Positions 46,511 to 58,998 of a stretch of 64,000 nucleotides of DNA are shown here, one piece after another. Source of the stretch: Mauremys mutica (lineage: Eukaryota > Chordata > Testudines > Geoemydidae); assembly GCF_020497125.1 (NCBI RefSeq), contig NC_059077.1, positions 35,043,340 through 35,107,339 of the forward strand. Reading direction: 5' to 3'. Numbering within the stretch: the stretch's first letter is position 1; every line of letters starts with the position of its first letter. The notes under the pieces were generated by a model. It had not been told where the DNA came from, searched no databases, and was given only the letters and a program-made list of their open reading frames with translations. Made by a program: the position numbers and the translations under genes.

Positions 46511-47230
46511 TGCCATGCATTAGGAGCTCATTAAATCCTGAGTGAAGTAAAGGCTTCAAACAACAGCCAACAGCAGAAGCAAAGAAGTGTATATAGTCCT
46601 GCTACTGCTGAATATGGGGTGGGCAGCCTGTCACCACCTCGGAGATATTTCTGAAGGATGAGAGGTAGATTGGGGTCAACTTGCTAGCCTCAGGAAGAGA
46701 AAGGCTGGGGGCAGGATCCACCCACTCACTTCCTAACCATGCAGCAAGTGGGATACAGGTTAGGTGGGATGAAGGTCAGTCAGACGTCATCAGGTAAGGG
46801 ACGATCATGAGACTTCTGTTATGGGTGGGGAAGGAAAGTCTCAGCAAGACTTTTATTTGAAAATTAAATAGGCAGGAATATGTTGCAGTGCAGAGATTCT
46901 AATAAAGATTAGAGAAAAAGGCTACACTGCTGTATTTTATTGGTTAGCAATACACTGAGCATGAATTAATACAGTACAACTCACCCCCTGCCATGACTTA
47001 TTGCTGAAATCTACATATGGTTGTTAAATTGAGTTGCTTTTGTTTAATCAGCATAGGAGAGTATAGGGACAATATTGGTTCCATGACCTAATTGTGAATT
47101 TAGATTTTTTTTTATGGTAGAGAAGTATCTCTCATGCTGGGAGAACTGAGAGGAGGAAAGTAATAAAGAGAGAGGGACAGATAGGTCTGTTGCAGACAGT
47201 GCTAATGTGCAGCAGCTGAGGGCAATCTCT
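46511..47230. other. Intron 2 stretch, nothing recognised
   Basis: No supported feature. Confidence 0.4.
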
Positions 47231-47238
47231 CCCATAGC

Positions 47239-47541
47239 CAGGGCCGGCTCCAGACCCCAGCGCGCCAAGCGCGTGCTTGGGGCGGCGTGCCACGGGAGGG
47301 CGGCAGGCGGCTCCGGTGGACTTCCCGCAGGCGTGCCTGCGGAGGGTCCGCTGGTCCCGCGGCTTCGGTGAAGCATCCGCAGGCGTGCCTGTGGGAGGTC
47401 CACCGGAGCTGCGGGACCAGCGGACCCTCCGCAGGCACGTCTGCAGGAGGTCCACCAGAGCCGCGGGACCGGCGACTGCCAGAGCGCCCCCCGCGGCGTG
47501 CTGCCCTGCTTGGGGCGGCGCAATTCCTAGAGCCGCCCCTG
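47239..47541. mobile_element. hAT MITE, 303 bp, TSD CCCATAGC
   Basis: Termini CAGGGCCGGCTCCAG and inverted AGAGCCGCCCCTG. A perfect 8-bp duplication CCCATAGC flanks it (47231-47238, 47542-47549). The interior is very GC-rich, with repeated cgcaggcgtgcctgcgg units that give long spurious frames on both strands. Confidence 0.92.
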
Positions 47542-47549
47542 CCCATAGC

Positions 47550-49450
47550 CCAGTGCTTGTCTTAGGTACCCTTGAATTAGATGTTTGGAGGTTTACTCTT
47601 TTTGTGTGCCATTGGAAGAAATTGTAGAGGGTTTAGAAAGTGCTTTGGTATTGGGCTGAGGTAATGGCAAAGCATGATGCCCCAGAGTATGGTCAAACCA
47701 AGTGCTGACCTAGTGTGGAAATGCAGAAAAAAGACAATGTTGGAAACAAATTTGGTACTTGATTTCTGGAACGCTATCTTTTAATTGACTTTCAAATAGT
47801 ACCTGAACTATCTTTTCACCAGTCAAATAGGATATGTCATTGCCTTCTTCTGGGAAAAGCTCCATTCCTCCTTTTTGGAGCTGTGCATTCTATTCAATGT
47901 GTACAGTAGGACCGAGGAAATGAGATCACCGTAACTTTCAAAGTCAGGCCCATAGGCACCTGTGAATGAGCCATAATCCTTAGAAAACAGCAGGATCACA
48001 GGAAATAAGAACGTTTTGACTGCATGGCCCCTCACAACAGCATCTTTTTGAGAGTTGTCTCCGGGTGATGGCACAAACAGGCATGAAGGAGCTTGAAGGT
48101 GAGGTGTGTCTGGAATAGAACTTTTCTACTCTCATGCATACTGAAGGAAATGGTGTCTCAGAGAAAGGTATCAGACCCATTCCAGGATAAGCTTAAGGTG
48201 CCTGTCTTGGTGCTATCTCTAGTTCTCAAAGAATTTCAACATGGCTTAGCTGGTATATGCATATCTCGCGGCTCCAGACTGAATGTTTTCCTGCTCTTGC
48301 TTGTAATAAGCTGTGAAGTATCCTTATGGTCTCCTATCCCTCTAAAACAACAGCCTTGTAAATCATAGGCTCATTCATTACAGTATTTGGTGTAAATATC
48401 ACTGATCTCTCTACAGGGCCCTGTTCTCTCACCACAGCATATGAAGTCAATAGGACTTACTGATATCCTGCACTAGACGTGGACACAATGATGGCTGCTC
48501 TCATCAGTAATGTCCATTCTCCACAAAGCCAGCCTTGTTTTTTCTATCTTTCTGAATATCGTGTTCTGAAATGGCATGGCAGCAGTCAAGAGACTAGAGC
48601 CCTCAGGGTTTGATTCTCCATATGCCTACCACCTGGTGTAGCCATTTACAAATCAAAATGGATGTGTTTTGCACATGCTTTACTTAAGTACTAAATAATA
48701 ACTTAACACAGCAACCTCGTTTAATATCAGAGACTAATGAATAATTAAAAATGAGGAATGACGTATCTGGCTGTGGTCATTCTGCCAACTTCATGATAAA
48801 TAAGTGGATGGCAGAAGATCTTGGAGGACAACTGTTTGGGTTGGTTTTGGATGAGGAAGTGTGTATATTTTGGACATACTGAGAAGATGCTGGAGAAACT
48901 GTTGGAGGTGGCAAAGGATGATATTTAGAAGTATCTGAGCCCAGCTGCTCTCTTTTCTCTCTAGTGACTGTGATTTTGTAAGTTTATCTAATACATTTCT
49001 GGCCCTCACCCCAAGCAATGAAGTACTGTTCCTGTGCAAAGCGGAGGCTGCAGCACAAAGTGAACTACCATTGGTGTAGTTACAGACTCAAGGCAAAGGC
49101 ACAGGAGCATGACACGGCAGTTAAAGCACAGCAGAGGGAAGCAGTATATTTTTCTAAGCCTTGTTTCTCCTTTCCCTCTCAGAGATCAGTTTTTTAAGCT
49201 TCAGGTTTTTTATTTTTATTTTTTTTCTCCCTTCATTTATTTCTGTCTTGCAGCGAGGCCATACCACAGCAGATATGCCTGAGTCAAGGGAGGTGCGTAA
49301 AAAAGAAATATTTTGATTAATTTTTAATGCTCAAACATTTCCAGCCAAACTCTGCCTGGTTTTAACTCCTTTTGGACAAAACCAGCCCATAGCTCTGTAC
49401 GGAGGGCTTCCAAGCAGTGGAATAGTGCAGTTCCGCTGTGCAAGGAGATG
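47550..49450. other. Intron 2 stretch, nothing recognised
   Basis: No conserved exon. Frames are short and unrelated to known proteins. Confidence 0.4.
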
Positions 49451-49461
49451 TGGGTGGCAGA

Positions 49462-49740
49462 CAGCGGCGGCTCCAGGCACCAGCGCTCCAAGCGCGTGCC
49501 TGGGGCGGCAAGTCATGGGGAGCAGCCTGCTGGTCACCGTGAGGGCGGCAGTCAGGCTGCCTTCGGCGGCTTGCCTGCAGGAGGTCCGCCAGTCCCGCGG
49601 ATTTGGCAGCAATTCGGCGGCAAGTATGCCGAAGCCACGGGATCGGCGGACTGCAAGACCAGCGGACCTCCCGCAGGCAAGCCACCGAAGGCTGCCTGAC
49701 TGCCGTGCTTGGGGTGGCAAAAAAGCTAGAGCCGCCCCTG
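49462..49740. mobile_element. hAT MITE, 279 bp, TSD GTGGCAGA
   Basis: Termini CAGCGGCGGCTCCAGG and inverted AGAGCCGCCCCTG. A perfect 8-bp duplication GTGGCAGA flanks it (49454-49461, 49741-49748). Same family as 47239 and 35612. Confidence 0.92.
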
Positions 49741-49820
49741 GTGGCAGAACTTGGGGTGGCTAGACAGCAGTTTTACACTTCCCTGGCTGAATATTCCTGA
49801 TCTCACCAGAGGAAGTCAGA

Positions 49821-51951
49821 GGGTACGTCTACACTACGGGACTATTCCGAATTTGCATAAACCGGTTTTGTAAAACAGATTGTATAAAATCGAGTGCACG
49901 CGGCCACACTAAACACATTAAATCGGTGGTGTGCGTCCACAGTCCGAGGCTAGCGTTGATTTCTGGAGCATTGCACTGTGGGTAGCTATTTCGTAGCTAT
50001 CCCATAGTTCCCGCAGCCTCCCCCGCCCCTTGGAATTTCCGGGTTGAGATCCCAGTGCCTGATGGGGCAAAAATCATTGTTGCGGGTGGTTCTGGGTAAA
50101 TGTCGTCAGTCACTCCTTCCTCTGGGAAAGCAACGGCAGACAAGCATTTCGCGGCTTTTTTCCCTGGATTGCCCTGGCAGATGCCATAGCATGGCAATCA
50201 TGGAGCCTGTTTTGCCTTTTGTGACTGTCACCGTATGTGTACTAGATGCCGCTGACAGAGGCGATTCAGCAGCGCTACACAGCAGCATGCTTTTGCTTTT
50301 GCATGACAGCAGAGATGGTTATCAGCCGTACTGTACCATCTACCAATCCATAAATTGGTAAAAAGATGATCATGGTTACCAGTCCTTTTGCACTGCACCA
50401 TCTGTTGCTGTCATAAGTGCCCCTGGCTGCTCTTAGCCAGGGGCGCAAAAGCCAAAATTGGGAATGACTCCCTGAGTCAATCCCTCCTTTTTGTTATCTA
50501 AAAATAGAATCAGTCCTGTCTAGAATTTGGACAAGTGTACTAGAGAACCACTGTATCATAGAACCAGAGAGCACAGCTGCTCTGTGTCAGATCCAGCAGA
50601 AATTATGAGTTGTATGCTATTCACAGGGGGTGCTCCTGCAACAACCCCACCTGTTGATTCCATTCTTCCCCCAGCCTTCCTGGGCTACCGTAGCATTGTC
50701 CCCCCACTTGTGTGATGAAGTCATAAAGAATGCAGGAAGAAGACACAGTGACTTGTTAGTGAGAAATGAGTGGAAGGCAGCCTCCAGCTGCTATGATAGT
50801 CCAGACAGGACAGTAAGGAGTGTGGAGGAGAGGAGCCCAGCATCCCGCTGCTAGTCCAGGGGCAATTGAATCTTTTCTTTACACATGAAGGGTGGGGGCT
50901 GATGGAGCTCAGCCCCCTGTTGCTATGATGACGATGGTTATCAGCCATACTGTACCATCTACCAGGAAAAATTAGGACCAGGCACCCTTGATTGACCTCA
51001 CCGATGCTAGTCGGCATGGTTACCAGTCCTTTTGCACTGCCCCATGTGCCAATAGGCTGATGATGACGATGGATATCAGTCTTATTGTACCATCAGCCAC
51101 CCATGGCGGGGCGGGGGAGCAAGGATATTGGCGTTGAGTGCTGCAGCATCGCATCTATCTGCAGCATTCAGTAAAGATAGGGTGACATGTATAAGAGTCA
51201 AGAGAGGATTGTTTTCCCTTTCACTTCTGGGGGTGGGGGGGTGCATAAATTGCCGAGCTATGCCCTGACCCACCGCTGACACTGTGTTTGACCCTAGAAG
51301 CATTTGGAGCTCAGCCAAGAATGCAAATACTTTTCGGAGACTGCAGGAACTGTGGGATAGCTTGAGTCCTCCAGTCCATGAGCGTCCATTTGATTCTTTG
51401 GCTTTCCGTTACACTTGTCACACAGCAGTGCGCTGAGTCCCTGCTATGGCGTCTGTCTGGAGATTTTTAAAAAATGATTTTGAATTTCGCCTTCTGTAAC
51501 GGAGCGCTAATAGAACAGATTTGCCTGCCCTTACAGCGATCACATCCGTATGGTCCATGCGGGAGCTCTTTCTTTATTTTGATTTTTAACTGCATCACCA
51601 CACGTGCTGATCGGAGCTCCACGCTGGGCAAACAGGAAATATTCAAAAGTTCGCGGGGCTTTTCCTGTCTACCTGGCCACTGCATCCGAGTTCAGATTGC
51701 TGTCCAGAGCGGTCAGTGGTGCACTGTGGGATACCGCCCGGAGGCCAATACCGTCGATCTGCGGCCACACTAACCCTAATCCGATATGGTAATACCGATG
51801 TTAGCGCTACTCCTCTCGTTAGGGAGGAGTACAGAAACGGTTTAAAGAGCCCTTTATATCGATATAAAGGGCCTCTCAGTGTGGACGGGTGTGGCGTTAA
51901 ATCGGTTTTACGCTCCTAAAACCGGTTTAAATGCCTAGTGTAGACCAGGCC
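49821..51951. mobile_element. 2.13-kb non-autonomous DNA transposon, family unassigned
   Basis: The left end GGGTACGTCTACACTA and inverted right end GGCCTGGTCTACACTA share TCTACACTA, and both subterminal zones carry accggtttt and aaaccggttt blocks. AGA (or CAGAG if frames are shifted) flanks both sides. The interior has no intact transposase but has a repeated motif of the GATGGTTATCAGCC type at about 50314, 50932 and 51070. A second copy begins at 63042 and is similar for its full visible length. Confidence 0.8.
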
Positions 51952-53000
51952 AGAGTCCATGCATGCACACAAGGATACTGAATTAAGATAATTCTGGCAT
52001 TTTCTACTTTTTGAGAGCTTGACTTTGCAGCCTTAGCAATGTTCTTTTAATGGAGCTGCTTAGTATGGAATATATTATATAGGCCAAATTCACCAGTATA
52101 CTCCAGCACCACAAGGAAATCTGGTTTAGCTTATTGGTGAAAAAGGCCCAAAGAATATACTTTGCCTACCTTTTAAAACGTTAGACATTATTTTTGTCTT
52201 GCTCCATACAGCAATTAAAAGAAGTCACACATAGTAATTTAAAAAGTACTTCAGGAACAACATCTTCTTCTCCTTTTGTCTCATTAAAGATAACTACTGT
52301 GCCAGTTCTACAAAACCTGGCCAATCTGGGGCTTTTATGGGCAGTCTGACACTTCATGCCCATATTATAGCTTTGATCAGTGGTGCCTCAACAGTGTTTT
52401 TTAAATGTGGGCAACTGACTCCTTGTTTTCAATCAGATTTAATTCTTTGTAACTGAACCCTCACTGCTCCCTTAGAAACAACCCAAAAGAGTAAAGGAAC
52501 TGCTTCTCACTCACTGTGACCCATCTTCCTGGGAACCCAAATCATATAATATTTCCAGGGGTGCCAGGTTTTGGCATTTTGGAGACCCTTTTTTTCTGGA
52601 AGGGTGGCTTTGAATGTGCATATGTAGTTTGTTGTTTGTTTTTTTACTTTAAACATCACTCACCTCCTGAAGGCTTACCTTAAGGTGAATTGATTGGCAA
52701 TGTGATTTAATTGCTGTGCATGACCAGTCAGCAGCCACACTATAGTAGGAAAGACAAGCTTGGAGTACTACAGCAGAAGACATTTCCTTCTCTCCTATAT
52801 AATTAAATGAAGGGATGTACTCTGATCATCACCTGAACAGATTTGTGTAAATGCAAGGCATTGTGGTCCCACGTTCAAACTGAACTTCTAGACCTATGGT
52901 TTGCTCATCATTAATCATGCCATGAAAGGGACATCAGAAAAGTACATGATAATAACTGTACTGATTTCTGTGTCAGTTAAATTGTAAATAACTAATATTC
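51952..53000. other. Intron 2 stretch, nothing recognised
   Basis: AT-rich; no exon or repeat boundary identified. Confidence 0.4.
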
Positions 53001-53002
53001 AG

Positions 53003-53075
53003 GACCTGAGCCTCATCTGGTGTAAATCAGAGTCATTCATTGCCAGTGGGACTATGCTGATTTACATCAGCTATG
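53003..53075. repeat. Hairpin MITE remnant
   Basis: tggtgtaaatcagagtcatt and ctatgctgatttacatcagc form an imperfect inverted repeat with a short loop. Confidence 0.5.
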
Positions 53076-55120
53076 GATCTCTCAATGGGGAAACGGGGCA
53101 GAGTGTAATTAAGAGGTGGACCTTAAATTTTGTGAGTTGGAAGCAAAGAGACCAGGGGTGCCATTTCAGAAAAATTTTGTGGGGGGAGCAGAGTTTACTT
53201 TTCTAATGACTGTGTCCAAAGTCTGAGAAGCAGCAGAAGGGGAGGAGTGGAAGACGTAATATGGGCTGTATGTTTTCTATTTTATTTCATCACTTGTCTA
53301 AAAATCTATAGACTGTAGATTTTTAATGGCCATCAGAGCACTTGGAGCAGGGTTGAGGTAGCATAAATGATATTAAATGGAAGATGCCCCATGATAGAAC
53401 AGTATCATCTGTTCAGAAGCCTCTTATTGCTTGGTGCCACCGTTGAGATGACGCCAACAGCTAATAACATTATGGCAATTTTTTAATTAGAGACAGGCTC
53501 CTGTGTTCTAACCCTGATTTCCATTCTCTCATGAGGAAAAGGTCTGTCAAAGCAATTCAGTGACGGGTCAGATCCCTCGCTAAGCATCATGGTCATGCTA
53601 ACTACAACGGCATCAAAACCAACATCATAAATGCAGCCTGCTTCAAGATGCTCCTTTTGGGGGGAAAGAGGGGGTAAGAGGGGGCTTAATATAACCTTAT
53701 CCAAATATAGGCCCTGAACCTGCCATGCATGTGGGCAGTTTCCTGTAGGTGGGCAGACACCCTTTGCTTAAAAAGAACGCCCTGTTGTACATCCATATTG
53801 AGACCCACAGGAGTCATTGGGCCTACACAGGTACAAGGGTCAACCCACAGGAATCAGATTGTAAATTCAGGATTGTTATCACTCAATTCAAAATCTGTTT
53901 AATCTTTTTTGGTAGGGTTTGTGGAACAGAATACTCAAGGGACCCTTCATTACTTTAGTCTAGTAAACCCTATAAATTAATTATTACTGGCACTTTCCCA
54001 GAAAGTTATATATACACATTCTGGGAGAGAGATCTGAATGGGCGTGGTGAAGATTGGTTTTGAGTGAAGAGTACATTCTCCACTATGGTCAGGGCATTAC
54101 TATTAATTTCCTATTGATGGTTGATACATTTAAGATAACATATAGGTTGTTAATTATGCCCAAACATGTTATCCAACCGGTAGATTCCCAATACCTGTGT
54201 GTCAAAAATATCAATGGGGAGCATTGGCTCCTTTCTGCATTGTCTGTAGACTTGCCAGATTATCAAATTTCGGGGTTTTTTTTCAGAACCAGACTCAGGA
54301 TCTGCTTTTTGGTACAGTCAGGAACCTAGTGCCTGTTAAGGCACTTGCAAATTGGATTAAATATATGCTTTTTCACAGCTTTTGCTTCTTTTTAAATGGT
54401 CTAAAACATTTACAAGATTTTGATTAAGGGATGTCTCCTGCCTCCTCATCTTTTTGGAAATGTGTTTTGAATATGTTTGGTAAAGGACCAAATGGGATTT
54501 TTAAATGAGGTATGAGACTCACTTATATCACTTCTGCCTGAAGAATCTCCAGGCAATAACTGGAAGAGGAAACTGTGAAATGAACTGGCAAGAGCTTCCT
54601 TGTTTTCTTTGGGAGTGAATAGGAATCTATTTTATAACCACGGCTTAGGAAAAAGATATGTAATTAACTCCCTCAGTGGTGTATTCTGCTCACCAATCTG
54701 TTTTTTGTCTGATTTGTTTATATTTGTCAGAGAACACTGTGTAATGCCTGCTGCTGTTCTTTTCTCTGTTAATTAGCTGACCCGTAATTCAATTGTCTAT
54801 TATATATATATATGTTTACATTCATAAATCTTAAATATGTTAAATCTTAAACAGTAGGTTTTTTTCGTAAAAGCTATGCATTTTTCTTGAGTGTTAGCCA
54901 GGATTGTACAACAACTTGATATCCCATATAATTTAAGACTTCAGTAAATGATCTGCAGGTGATACTAATTATTTAAAGTTTCTCTTTTTCAGTATGTTTA
55001 ACAGACCTTGGTTAGTCTACCTTTTTTGCTGCCTCTTTCCTAAATGGTTATAAAGGCTGTTTGAAATTTGTAAGGTTACAGATTTAGTTTAGAATCCTCA
55101 CAAAAACAGTTTTTTTCCTG
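53076..55120. other. Intron 2 stretch, nothing recognised
   Basis: A (TA)n run lies at 54799-54813. Other frames look like chance. Confidence 0.4.
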
Positions 55121-55129
55121 AGTCCGAAC

Positions 55130-55874
55130 TAGGGTTGTTGGGTGTCCGATTTTTGACTGGAACGCCCGGTTGAAAAGGGACCCTGCTGACTGGGCCACCA
55201 AAAGTCCAGTTGGTGGTGCAGCGGTGCCAAGGCAGGCTCCCTGCCTGCCCTGGCTTCACACAGCTCCCGGAAGCAGCCAGCATGGCCGGATCCTAGTGCA
55301 GGGGCAGCCACAGAGGCTCCACATGCTACCCCTACCCGAGCGCTGGCTCTGCAGCTCCCATTGGCCAGGAACTGCAGCCAATGGGAGCTGCGTGGGCAGC
55401 GCCTGTGAGCTCGGGCAGTGCAGAGAGCCCCCTGGCCCCTCTGCCTAGGACCCAGAAATGCCAGCCACTACCAGGAGCTGTGCGGTGCCAGTGCAGGCAG
55501 GAAGCCTGCCTTAGCCCTGCTGCACTGCTGTCCGGGAGCCGCCTGAGGTAAGCGCCGCCTGACTGGAGCCCACACCCCAACCCCCTGCCCCAGACCTGAG
55601 CCCACTCCCGCATCCTGAACCCCTCATTTCTGGCCCCACCCCGGAGCCCGCACCCCCAGCTGGAGCCCACACCCCCTCACACACCCCAACACTCTGCCTG
55701 GTGAAAGTGAGTGAGTAGTGGAGGCGAGCGGGTGGGGTGAGTGAGTGAGTGGGGTGGAGTGAGGGGGTGGAGCCTCAGAAGGGATGGGGCAGGGGCAGGA
55801 CTTCAAAGAAGGGGTGGGGCCAGGGGCAGGGCAACAGTGTTCGGTTTTGTGTGATTAGAAAGTTGGCAACCGTA
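55130..55874. mobile_element. hAT-like non-autonomous DNA transposon, 745 bp
   Basis: Termini TAGGGTTGTTGGGTG and inverted TACGGTTGCCAACTT. Flanking GTCCGAAC (55122-55129) and GTCCCAAC (55875-55882) agree at 7 of 8. Same family and orientation as 3571-4397, with shared ggccaggaactgcagccaat and gtgagtgagt blocks. Confidence 0.8.
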
Positions 55875-56184
55875 GTCCCAACAAGCTCTTACTCACAAGC
55901 ATAACCCTGACATCAGTGGGGACAGATGTTGGGAGCCGCATTAAATGGTTTTTGCGTTTTCCATGTTATGCTAATATTTACAGCTAAATCTGTTTTTGTG
56001 TTAAGTGCTTCTAGCAGTAAAAATCTGTTGCAAGTGAAAGCCCTAATTTATATACCTGAGTCACAATTCTGTGACCTTTGCATGTGTTAGCCTCAGTCAT
56101 GTGAATCATCTCATTGCAGACACTGGGACTGGTTCAGTGAATGAGGGTTACATAAGTAACAGTTGGCGGATAGGTGCCTCACTA

Positions 56185-56280
56185 TACACCTCTTTGGAAT
56201 TATTGTGGGGAAGTTCTATGGCCTGTGTTATATGGGAGAAGATCACATGGTCCTTGCTGGCTTTGACTCTGAATTCAGTA
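56185..56280 (+). mobile_element. CR1 LINE 3' fragment, short
   Basis: gttctatggcctgtgttata and gatcacatggtccttgctgg match the CR1 3' end seen at 26595-26680. Confidence 0.55.
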
Positions 56281-57125
56281 TCTGCAATCAGTCAGCTTCA
56301 AATTAGTATTACAAATCCAGATTTTGCCATCGATGTGTCTCATTAGAGGCAGATCTGAATGCATTTCTACCTCTTCAACAATTAATTACTTGCAGCAGCT
56401 GCCTTTCTCAAATAACACTATGTACATGTACACATGCAATTAATTATGACACAGGACTTGGCAATGTTGTTATTACCAGTGAGGGCAGCACAGAATCCTT
56501 CTCTAGTTTCATAGAGGGCTACCTATGATCAATTACAAAGTTTCTGCAGAAACAAATCTAGATGTCTATTTTACTTGCTTACGTGCATTACTTATGGTCA
56601 TCTTCTCTAAAGTATTTTCTGACATTCCTACCCTTTGCATTAAATATGGTAGTTTTCTTGAAGTTCCCTCTTCATTTGTATTTCCCTCCCTTTTTTTATT
56701 ACCTTCCTTTGTTTTTGAAACCATTAGCACTATAAACCTGGAAGGTCTGGCTATATACAGAAAATATGACAGAAGCCTAAGGGTTCTGAAACTGTGCACA
56801 GAGACTGTGAGTACGGCTGGTTTGAAAAAAAGGAGGTAAATCTCAATATCTTTATTCTTGTGTTTCCATCAGTTTCATTATCATCAAATATTTCCTTCTA
56901 GGTACGTACCTGCTTGAAAAATTGGGAGGAGAGAGAGGGGAGAGACTCTTGAAATTTTTAAACTTGTTTTCATTTTTCAAATACAGACCAATACACTAAG
57001 CTAAGTCCCAAGGATTCACAGCTGTGCATCATGGGAAATGTAGTCCAGTTGAGGAGAATGGGGGCATGTCAAATTCAGAACTCCCATTAGATACCTATTG
57101 CCCCAACCTGAAATGAAATGTTTTG
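56281..57125. other. Intron 2 stretch, mostly unassigned
   Basis: It includes the ACTACA-type motif at 57026-57044. No exon recognised. Confidence 0.4.
57026..57044 (-). promoter_or_regulatory. ACTACANNTCCC extended motif in intron 2
   Basis: On the minus strand the site reads ACTACATTTCCCATGATGC, close to the ZNF143/SBS2-type motif. There is no CpG island here, so function is uncertain. Confidence 0.4.
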
Positions 57126-57129
57126 ATTA

Positions 57130-57569
57130 GGGAATGACAAAAGTAAACACTTCAACATATTGTTTAATATGACTAAATGTAAATGTATACATCTGGGAAC
57201 AAAGAACATAAGCCATACTTACAGTATGGGGGACTCTATCTTGGGATGCAGTGACTGAAATAGATTTTGGGGTCCTGGCAAATAATCAGCTGAGCATGAG
57301 CTCCCAATGTGATGCTATGACCAAAAGCGTTAATGCAATCTTTGGATGCATAAAGAGGGGATTTTCAAGTAGGAGTCAGGTTATTTCACCTCTGTATTTA
57401 GCACTGGTACAACCACTGCTGGAATACTGTGTCCCGTTCTGGTGTTCGCAATTCAAGAAGGATGTTGATAAATTGGAGAGAGTTCAGAGAAGAGCTATGA
57501 GAATGATTAAAGAATTAGAAAACATGCCCCATAGTGATAGACTCAAGGAGCTCAGTCTATTTAGCTTAA
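57130..57569 (+). pseudogene. CR1 LINE fragment, 5' part of an interrupted copy
   Basis: An open stretch (57251-57573) encodes CR1 ORF2 motifs ALVQPLLEYCVPFW, LERVQRRAMRMIKELENM and RLKELSLFSL. The copy stops abruptly at ttagcttaa, where an LTR has inserted, and resumes at 59523. Confidence 0.9.
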
Positions 57570-58177
57570 TGTGACAGTCAGGTTCCAGATACCCCAATGA
57601 GAAAACGGGGGGCATGAACCCCAAAGAATAAGCAGTTCAAATGATTGTATACCATGTTGCCATATTATAAAATTATATCAAGTAAGATCTTTTATGAAAG
57701 CTTGATAGTCATTATGAGATATGTACACAGACTGTGGCTATGTATTTGTGGATATAAAAAACTGTGCTCATAATTTGTGCTGCAACATTCAGCTTCACAT
57801 CACAGCAGGGTGGTGGGCAGTCAGGCAAGGAGGGGCTGCCTCCCCCCCAGATGAGATTAGCTCCAAACACTTAGCATTGCACAACCCAGGAAAAAACAAA
57901 CGTTGGGAAAACCATTCCAGTTAATGGGAATACATTGAGACATCCTGGCTATGAAGCTTAGAGGGAATTTCACCCGCCCTGAATCACCATTTGTCAACAT
58001 ATTCTGAGATGGTGGGAAAAAAAACAAAATGGAAAAAAACACTTTAAAGAGGGAAAGAAGTTTGAAGAGAAATATATCTGGAAACTGAGCGACAGCATCT
58101 AGGTGAGACGCTATCTGTGAAATGCAGTTAGGGGGTTTACTGGGAAATGGTTTAAAGGCAACAGGTAAGTTGTCTTA

Positions 58178-58998
58178 GGGCTTAGCTACACTTGAAAGTT
58201 GCAGCGCTGGGAGTTACAGCGCTGGTCATCCAGCTGTTTAGGAACAGCGCTGGTGTGTGGCCACACTCACAGCTACCAGCGCTGGTGTGTGGCCACATTT
58301 GCAGCATTTGCAGCGCTGTTGGGAGTGATGTATTATGGGCAGCTATCCCAGCGTTCAAGTGGCAGCAACATGCTTTTCAAAAGAGGGGGGTGGGGTGGGG
58401 CGTAGTGTGACAGGGAGCGGGCGAGAGAGAGAGAGTGGATTTTCGGAGCCAACACTGTGTGTTACCTTCCTGCCTTGAAAAATCAGAAAATGTTCCCGAT
58501 CCCTTACCCTTAACTCTTAACTGCAAACAGCTTGCAGCCAACGGACTCCCTCTCTCCCCTCTGCCCCGTTTCTGTCAAGCAAACACTCACTCCCTGCCTG
58601 CCTCATTATCTCATTTGATTGTTCACAGCCAGGTACAGATTGATCACAGCAAACAGGAGCTGTGTGTTTGTTTTTTAGATAAGCAGCTCTGGGAACAACG
58701 GAGCTCCCAAAACAAAGAGAGGCTGCATAACAAAACAAAGAGTAATTTAGTTAAAAGCATTCTGGGATATCTGCTAATACCCTGGAGGCCAATAACAGCG
58801 CTGGTGTGTGTCCACACTTGACGAGCAGCGCTGGATCACCAGCGCTGCAATCGCTACACCCCAACCAGACCAGGTGTACAGCCAGCGCTGCAGCCAGGGA
58901 GTTGCAGCGCTGGATGTGCCTTGCAGGTGTGGACAGTTACTAATTGCAGCGCTGGAAAGCCTCCACCAGCGCTGCAACTTTCAAGTGTAGCCAAGCCC
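58178..58998. mobile_element. PIF/Harbinger-like MITE, 821 bp, TSD TTA, AGCGCTG arrays
   Basis: The first and last ~32 bp are inverted copies: GGGCTTAGCTACACTTGAAA and inverted GGGCTTGGCTACACTTGAAA, then gttgcagcgctgg. TTA flanks both sides (58175-58177, 58999-59001), the usual Harbinger target. AGCGCTG occurs 5 times in the left ~130 bp and 7 times in the right ~200 bp, as subterminal repeats. No transposase is encoded. Confidence 0.85.
58422..58435. repeat. (GA)n microsatellite
   Basis: Seven GA units inside the MITE. Confidence 0.85.

Noticed and set aside
47044..47627. Several overlapping frames of 90-160 aa
   Set aside because: They arise from repeated cgcaggcgtgcctgcgg units in a hAT MITE with clear 8-bp target duplication.
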